Shown one piece after another: positions 60,226 to 64,000 of a stretch of DNA of 64,000 nt. The translations under genes were made by a program, and so were the position numbers. The DNA is taken from positions 4,249,001 through 4,313,000 of the forward strand of contig NC_020453.1 in NCBI RefSeq assembly GCF_000344805.1, read 5' to 3'. Positions within the stretch are counted from its first letter, which is position 1, and each line of letters starts with the position of its first letter. The notes under the pieces were generated by a model. It was not told the DNA's origin, searched no databases, and worked only from the letters and a program-made list of their open reading frames with translations. The DNA comes from Bradyrhizobium oligotrophicum S58. GTDB lineage: Bacteria; Pseudomonadota; Alphaproteobacteria; Rhizobiales; Xanthobacteraceae.

Positions 60226-60551
60226 GGAGACGTCGTCACTTCGCTATCTGGGGTGTTCGGTCAGGGTGTGGTTCGGTCAGGCTATATGCGCTCCGCCAGC
60301 AATGCTTCCACGGTATCGTGAACACGAGCGAAGGCCGACGCGAGGCTGTGTGTATAGGATCGCATGCGTCGATGACAAATGCTTTATCGCCACTCCTCCC
60401 CATCCGACGCAGCCGACGCTTGCATGGCGTGCGCCGATCGTTATGTAAGCACCCCCGTCATGCTGACGAAGGTCGGCCGGCTGTGAATTGCTTCACACCT
60501 CACGGGCACTGGCGCACCGCTCGGGTGCGACGTCCAATGGAGTTTACCGGC
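60226..60551. other. 326-base gap, no gene seen
   Basis: I find no convincing gene, repeat or regulatory site between the DUF6481-like gene and the small membrane protein gene. The right frame is open from 60318 but lacks codon support before 60537. Confidence 0.35.
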
Positions 60552-60803
60552 ATGACCTCTGTGTTTCAGGGGCGCAAGCGCATGGCGCTCGTCCTCGCGC
60601 TTGTTGGTCTCGTGGTCAGCGCCTGCGTCATGAGCGCAGTCCTTGCCCGTTCTACCCCCGTTCCGGCCGGTGTGCTGGGGGCGGAATGGGAGTGCGGGCA
60701 GCTGTTCTGGGTCACGAGCTGCACGCGGATCGAACCCGTCACGCCGGCATCGCGCCACCACCAGGAGCCGCACGGCGAGGCGGCCGGTCTGCGGCCTGCC
60801 TAG
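60552..60803 (+). CDS. small membrane-anchored or secreted protein (83 residues)
   Basis: A basic start (MTSVFQGRKR) is followed by one hydrophobic helix (MALVLALVGLVVSACVMSAVLA) and a short polar part containing two Cys (WECGQLFWVTSCTRIEP) spaced to form a disulfide. A possible lipobox (VSAC) is present but the following residues are hydrophobic. TGGAG lies nine bases before the ATG at 60552; ATG 60537 is an alternative. The next small gene starts 12 bases after its stop. Confidence 0.6.
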   Translation: MTSVFQGRKRMALVLALVGLVVSACVMSAVLARSTPVPAGVLGAEWECGQLFWVTSCTRIEPVTPASRHHQEPHGEAAGLRPA

Positions 60804-60815
60804 GCGCGACACGGC

Positions 60816-60992
60816 ATGGGCGGCAAGGACGAAGGCGGCGGACGGGGAGGCGCGATCGCGGCGCTGGTGTTCGCAGCCATCATGGTCGGCTTCGGCCTGT
60901 GGCTAGCCCACAGCCTGACAGCGGCGAGCAAGATGCAGGATTGCCTGATGTCGGGCCGCACCAACTGCAACGTCATTGCACCTGAGCGCTGA
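60816..60992 (+). CDS. 58-residue single-pass membrane protein
   Basis: The frame runs from ATG 60816 to TGA 60992. A Gly-rich basic start (MGGKDEGGGRGG) precedes one helix (about residues 13-33, AIAALVFAAIMVGFGLWLAH) and a periplasmic tail with two Cys (MQDCLMSGRTNCNVI). The DCLxSGRxNC motif is one I recall in other short Bradyrhizobium membrane proteins. It follows another two-Cys membrane protein by 12 bases, so the pair may work together. No strong ribosome site is visible, consistent with coupling. Confidence 0.65.
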   Translation: MGGKDEGGGRGGAIAALVFAAIMVGFGLWLAHSLTAASKMQDCLMSGRTNCNVIAPER

Positions 60993-61258
60993 CGGCGGCG
61001 TCGTCGAAGGCCGTATCGCCAGCCGCATCTAGCCGCCTCGGTTTGATCCAGGTGGCGGCGAATCAGCGGGCTTTTGGGGTATGCTGAACGCGACGAATGG
61101 ACTTGGCCGCAAAATTGTCACCATTTTACCGGTTTGTCGCGGTGGGGTGTGGCCGAAATGTTCGGCGCACCATCCAGCCAGAGAAGAGAATCGGCAGACC
61201 ACTGCGCTGGTCAGGCCAGCAGCATTGCAGATGGCAGGCGAGCGAGGGGTAGGCAGAC

Positions 61259-62155
61259 ATGACGTTGTTTCACCAAACCAGATCGTGGCTGCCGGCGTTG
61301 GCTCTCCTGGCCGGGGTCGCGCTGCCTGTCGCGGGACAGGCACAGGGACCGGGACCTGATCAGGCCGGCCCGGGGCATCCGCCGCAAAATCGTCCGCCGG
61401 GTGTCGTCCGTCAGCCACAGGCTGCGGGCGGACACCCTGGTGGTCCGCCCCAGGCGGCACAGGCCCCGCGGCAAGGCCCCATGCAGGGGCAGGCGGGACC
61501 GGGGCCAGCGCCACGCGTCGCGATGCCGCCCCAGGGGCATCCGCCAGCACCGGTGGCCCAGCAGGGACGGCCACCCGGGCCAGGCTATGGCAGAGGCCCC
61601 GCACCCGGCCCGGCCGCGGTGGGACGGGCCCCGGACATGCGCTATGCGCGCGGCGCGATCGCGACCCGCGACTATGGCGGACAGCATTATCGTGGTCGCG
61701 TCGGCTGGGAAGGCGGCCGCTGGCGCCACGAGGTTCATAACGGCCGGCCGGGCTGGTGGTGGGACGTCGGCGGGGTCTGGTATTATTATCCTGAGCAGAT
61801 GGAAGGCCCGCCGACCTACGTCTCCGAGGACTATGCCGACGACGTGGTCTACGCACCGGCGACGGTCTACGAAGCGGCGCCTCCGCCGGTGGCCTATGAA
61901 CCGGCCCCGCCGCCGTCCGATCCGGATCCCGGTGCGAGCGCGCTCGGTGGTGCGATTATCGGTGGCGTTCTCGGCGGCATCCTGACGGGCAAGGCCGGCG
62001 GCGCGGCCGCCGGGGCCGTGATCGGTGGCGCCACGGGAGCGATCGCAGGCGCAACGGCTGCGTCGCGGCCGGGCTATTATCTGTCGCAAGGCAATTGCTA
62101 TTATCGCTATCCGTCGGGCGAGTACGTCGCCGTCGACCCGCGCTCCTGCTACTGA
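61259..62155 (+). CDS. exported Pro/Gly/Gln-rich protein with a glycine-zipper segment
   Basis: The 298-residue protein has a signal peptide (cut near residue 28, GQA-QGP), a disordered Pro/Gly/Gln-rich region (about 30-125), a compact Trp/Tyr-rich middle (YGGQHYRGRVGWEGGRWRHEVHNGRPGWWW) and a C-terminal glycine zipper (about 225-270, GGAIIGGVLGGILTGKAGG) that could insert in the outer membrane. It ends with a two-Cys tail. GGGGTAGG precedes the ATG at 61259. Function unknown. Confidence 0.8.
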   Translation: MTLFHQTRSWLPALALLAGVALPVAGQAQGPGPDQAGPGHPPQNRPPGVVRQPQAAGGHPGGPPQAAQAPRQGPMQGQAGPGPAPRVAMPPQGHPPAPVAQQGRPPGPGYGRGPAPGPAAVGRAPDMRYARGAIATRDYGGQHYRGRVGWEGGRWRHEVHNGRPGWWWDVGGVWYYYPEQMEGPPTYVSEDYADDVVYAPATVYEAAPPPVAYEPAPPPSDPDPGASALGGAIIGGVLGGILTGKAGGAAAGAVIGGATGAIAGATAASRPGYYLSQGNCYYRYPSGEYVAVDPRSCY

Positions 62156-62356
62156 GCTCAGCCCGCGGGGCCGGGGCGCAGCGCAAATCGTGTCCCCAGC
62201 ACCTGCGCATGATACCGCAGCGTCGGGGATCAACAGGCACCTCTTGCCGCTCAGGCGAGATCCGGCCCCGGACTCCGCAAAGCTCCGGGGCAGGACTCGG
62301 AACGAATCCTGATACGCTCTGCTTCATTGCTCGTCCGAGGTGGGAGTTCCTGAGCC

Positions 62357-62743
62357 ATGACCAAGGCGTCCAAGCTGGTTGCCGCCAAGGGCGGAAAGGT
62401 TCTCCTGGTCCGGCGCCGCATCGACGGCCGCTGGATGTTTCCGGGCGGCCGTAAACAGGCACGGGAAACCGCAAAGGACTGTCTCAAGCGCGAGATCAGG
62501 GAGGAACTTCCGAAGCTCAAGCTCGGCCGTTTGCGGCTGTGGAAGGAAGTCACGGCCAAGAACAAGCGGTCGGGACGCAAGATGAGCGACGCGATCTTCA
62601 TCGCCAAGCATGCCAAGGGACGGCTGGAGATCGGCGACAAGAAGGAGATCGATCGCGCGGTCTGGCAGAAACCCTACGGGCTCAGCCTGACGCCGACGTC
62701 GCGCTACATCCGCGACCAATTGTTTCCACGCAAGGCGGACTAG
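62357..62743 (+). CDS. Nudix hydrolase
   Basis: The 128-residue protein has the Nudix box G-x5-E-x7-REIREEL in GRKQARETAKDCLKREIREEL, where the Glu residues bind magnesium. The preceding KVLLVRRRIDGRWMFPGG is the usual first strand and loop. Diphosphate substrate unknown; related proteins include diadenosine and polyphosphate hydrolases. The ATG at 62357 is chosen; GAG just before is weak. Confidence 0.88.
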   Translation: MTKASKLVAAKGGKVLLVRRRIDGRWMFPGGRKQARETAKDCLKREIREELPKLKLGRLRLWKEVTAKNKRSGRKMSDAIFIAKHAKGRLEIGDKKEIDRAVWQKPYGLSLTPTSRYIRDQLFPRKAD

Positions 62744-62759
62744 ACTACCGGTAAACTTG

Positions 62760-62784
62760 GGAACATCTCGCAGGGTGGCGCGTT
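62760..62784 (+). promoter_or_regulatory. EcfG promoter GGAAC-N16-CGTT
   Basis: GGAAC at 62760-62764 and CGTT at 62781-62784 are exactly 16 bases apart. Initiation would fall close to 62791, one or two bases before the ATG at 62793, so the mRNA would be nearly leaderless. Confidence 0.75.
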
Positions 62785-62792
62785 ATCTCGTC

Positions 62793-62987
62793 ATGACTTA
62801 CGAGAGCACAGCCAAGCCGCCGCGCATTCTGACGCCCGAAGAGCGTCGAGCGCGCGACGCAACGCGCAAGGTCGAAGCAGATCAGGCCATGCGCGAACAT
62901 CAAGAGGCTCAGCGGGCCTTCTATGCCAATCGTGAGAGGCTCCGGGCCGAACGTTTGGCCCGCGAAGCGGCGGACAAAGGCGATTGA
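62793..62987 (+). CDS. small charged hypothetical protein (64 residues), probably EcfG-controlled
   Basis: The product is hydrophilic and helical (TPEERRARDATRKVEADQAMREHQEAQRAF). ATG 62793 is favoured because an exact EcfG promoter ends nine bases before it; a start at 62757 would lie upstream of that promoter. No ribosome site is needed if the message is leaderless. I recall similar short proteins in Bradyrhizobiaceae; function unknown. Confidence 0.65.
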   Translation: MTYESTAKPPRILTPEERRARDATRKVEADQAMREHQEAQRAFYANRERLRAERLAREAADKGD

Positions 62988-63009
62988 ACCCGGCAGGGTT
63001 CAATCCTAG

Positions 63010-63432
63010 TCAACCCTTGGGGCGCGTCCGGAACGCGTCGGCCATGCGCAAGAACGCCCGATCAAGCAATTCGTACATGTCGCCCGTGATGTCGCAATCG
63101 AACATCGCGCGGCGCATGCACGTCATCCATTCGTCGCGCTCTGCGTCGCCGATTGGATAGGGCCTGTGCGCCGACATGATGCAGCGATGCTCCGCGCGCT
63201 CGAAATAGAGCGGCGGCCCGCCGAGCCAGCCGCTGAGATACTCGAACAACAATTGCCTGATCGGACCGAGGTCGGCATCGTGCATGGCGCGGATTCGACT
63301 GGCGTCCGGCTCCTGGTCCATGATCGCGTAGAAGCGATCGGTGAGGCGTCGCACGCCGGCCTCGCCACCGATGAGTTGGTAGGGCGTGGCCTCGATCACG
63401 ACGTCTTCGCTGGCTGGATTGGCTGCCGTCAT
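63010..63432 (-). CDS. group II truncated hemoglobin
   Basis: The 140-residue globin has the trHb pattern: YQLIGGEAGVRRLTDRFYAIM, the proximal His in RAEHRCIMSAHRPYPIGDAERDEWMTCM with Trp at the G8-like position, which favours group II. It binds oxygen or nitric oxide in the cytoplasm. The ATG at 63432 is chosen; a FixK2-type box lies 55 bases upstream, so it is probably induced at low oxygen. The long open frame upstream to 63693 is not coding. Confidence 0.9.
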   Translation of the reverse strand: MTAANPASEDVVIEATPYQLIGGEAGVRRLTDRFYAIMDQEPDASRIRAMHDADLGPIRQLLFEYLSGWLGGPPLYFERAEHRCIMSAHRPYPIGDAERDEWMTCMRRAMFDCDITGDMYELLDRAFLRMADAFRTRPKG

Positions 63433-63487
63433 CGCATCTCGTTTCCGTTCGTCGCCGCCAACCAATAGGCCACGGCCGCATATCGCC

Positions 63488-63501
63488 TTGATCTGAATCA
63501 A
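63488..63501 (-). promoter_or_regulatory. FixK2/FNR box before the globin gene
   Basis: TTGATCTGAATCAA is a full TTGAT-N4-ATCAA palindrome. With the normal -41.5 placement the leftward transcript would begin near 63453, about 20 bases before the globin ATG. The fit of site, spacing and gene product is very good. Confidence 0.8.
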
Positions 63502-63571
63502 AGGCGAAATGACGTTCGTCGCCGCGCGGCGTGACCGCGCCGGCGTCGCTGCAGGAGAAGAGACGAATGCG

Positions 63572-63985
63572 CTAGCGGATGCTGGCCTTGACGAGGCGCT
63601 GCCGGTCGGTGTCGGCTGCGATCTGGCGCAGCGTCTGGCGCAGCAGCGCCAGATCGACCGGCTTGGAGAAGGGCGGGTAGACGTTGAGGCCAAGGATCTT
63701 GCCGGCCCGCACCGTGACGTCGCGGGTCTGGTCGTCGGAGCCGCTGATGATCAGCACCGGAACGCGGGACTTCAAGTCCGCCAGCAGCTGCAGCACCTCC
63801 GTGCCAGAGCGCTCGCCGAGATTCAGGTCGAGCGTGATGCACTCGAAGTTGCGCCGGCGCAGCACGTTCATGGCGCCGTCCACCGAGTTCACGCCGGTCG
63901 TCGCAAAGCCCGCCTGCACGGCGATCTTGCGCAGGATCGACAGATGAACATCGGCATCTTCGATCACGAGAAGTTCGTTCAGCAT
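63572..63985 (-). CDS. single-domain response regulator
   Basis: The 137-residue protein is a receiver domain only: Glu9-Asp10, phosphoacceptor Asp53 in TLDLNLGERSG, Ser81-like residue in LIISGSD and Lys108 in PPFSKPVD. No output domain follows, so it acts by protein contact, as CheY-like or phosphorelay regulators do. The partner kinase is not in the window. The start at 63985 is 15 bases from the right edge. Confidence 0.9.
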   Translation of the reverse strand: MLNELLVIEDADVHLSILRKIAVQAGFATTGVNSVDGAMNVLRRRNFECITLDLNLGERSGTEVLQLLADLKSRVPVLIISGSDDQTRDVTVRAGKILGLNVYPPFSKPVDLALLRQTLRQIAADTDRQRLVKASIR

Positions 63986-64000
63986 GGTCCCCGCGCGGCT

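Overview
The window reads as chromosomal DNA of a Bradyrhizobium-like alphaproteobacterium. The base composition is GC-rich. It carries the C4-type 5-aminolevulinate synthase HemA, class I PHA synthase, OpgC, HdeD and MXKDX-repeat small proteins. It has three FixK2/FNR-type boxes (TTG[A/C]-N6-[T/G]CAA) placed before genes of heme or oxygen-binding proteins, GGAAC-N16-CGTT sites typical of the EcfG general stress response, and a full CtrA box. I see no phage, insertion sequence, plasmid replication gene or CRISPR array. The dispersed repeats look like the intergenic palindromes I remember from Bradyrhizobium; that is recall, not a search.

Layout. 0-8.5 kb: MAPEG protein (cut by the edge), phaC, a lipoprotein, an aminotransferase-hom-glpX-dehalogenase run and a soluble chemoreceptor-like protein. 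8.7-16.6 kb: recJ, two dispersed noncoding elements, then accessory genes (serine hydrolase, 2H phosphoesterase, GrlR-like protein, an unrecognised 444-residue protein, NYN-domain protein). 16.8-24.8 kb: lytic transglycosylase, a MarR/AhpD divergent pair, M23 peptidase, and efp facing its modification genes epmA-epmB. 25-28.7 kb: an aldehyde dehydrogenase, aroG with a textbook attenuator whose leader peptide contains Tyr-Tyr-Trp-Tyr-Phe, and an HdeD protein. 28.9-33.4 kb: M6 metalloprotease, coiled-coil protein and PrsW protease. 33.6-36.3 kb: hemA and hemerythrin, each with a FixK2-type box, then a CtrA box leading to an orphan terminator. 36.3-44.4 kb: many small genes, two tRNAs (Glu, Pro), HU, sirtuin and a double cold-shock protein. 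44.7-50.6 kb: MacAB/Lol-type ABC exporter, OpgC, an NDUFS4-like subunit and an Lrp regulator. 50.6-59.1 kb: TetR regulator, leucine-catabolism carboxylase subunits and HMG-CoA lyase, then a TRAP transporter. 59.5-64 kb: small envelope proteins, Nudix hydrolase, truncated hemoglobin with a FixK2 box, and a single-domain response regulator.

How the parts fit. Two regulatory themes recur. The first is low oxygen and heme: hemA, hemerythrin and globin. The second is general stress: EcfG-like promoters sit before very small proteins, two of which (26 and 45 residues) are easily missed. The strongest single finding is the four-segment attenuator of the DAHP synthase gene, with a leader peptide that is probably translated from a leaderless mRNA. 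Starts were chosen by Shine-Dalgarno sequences, family length and promoter position; several genes (efp, the M23 gene, aroG, the GST gene, one small ORF) appear to use TTG or GTG.
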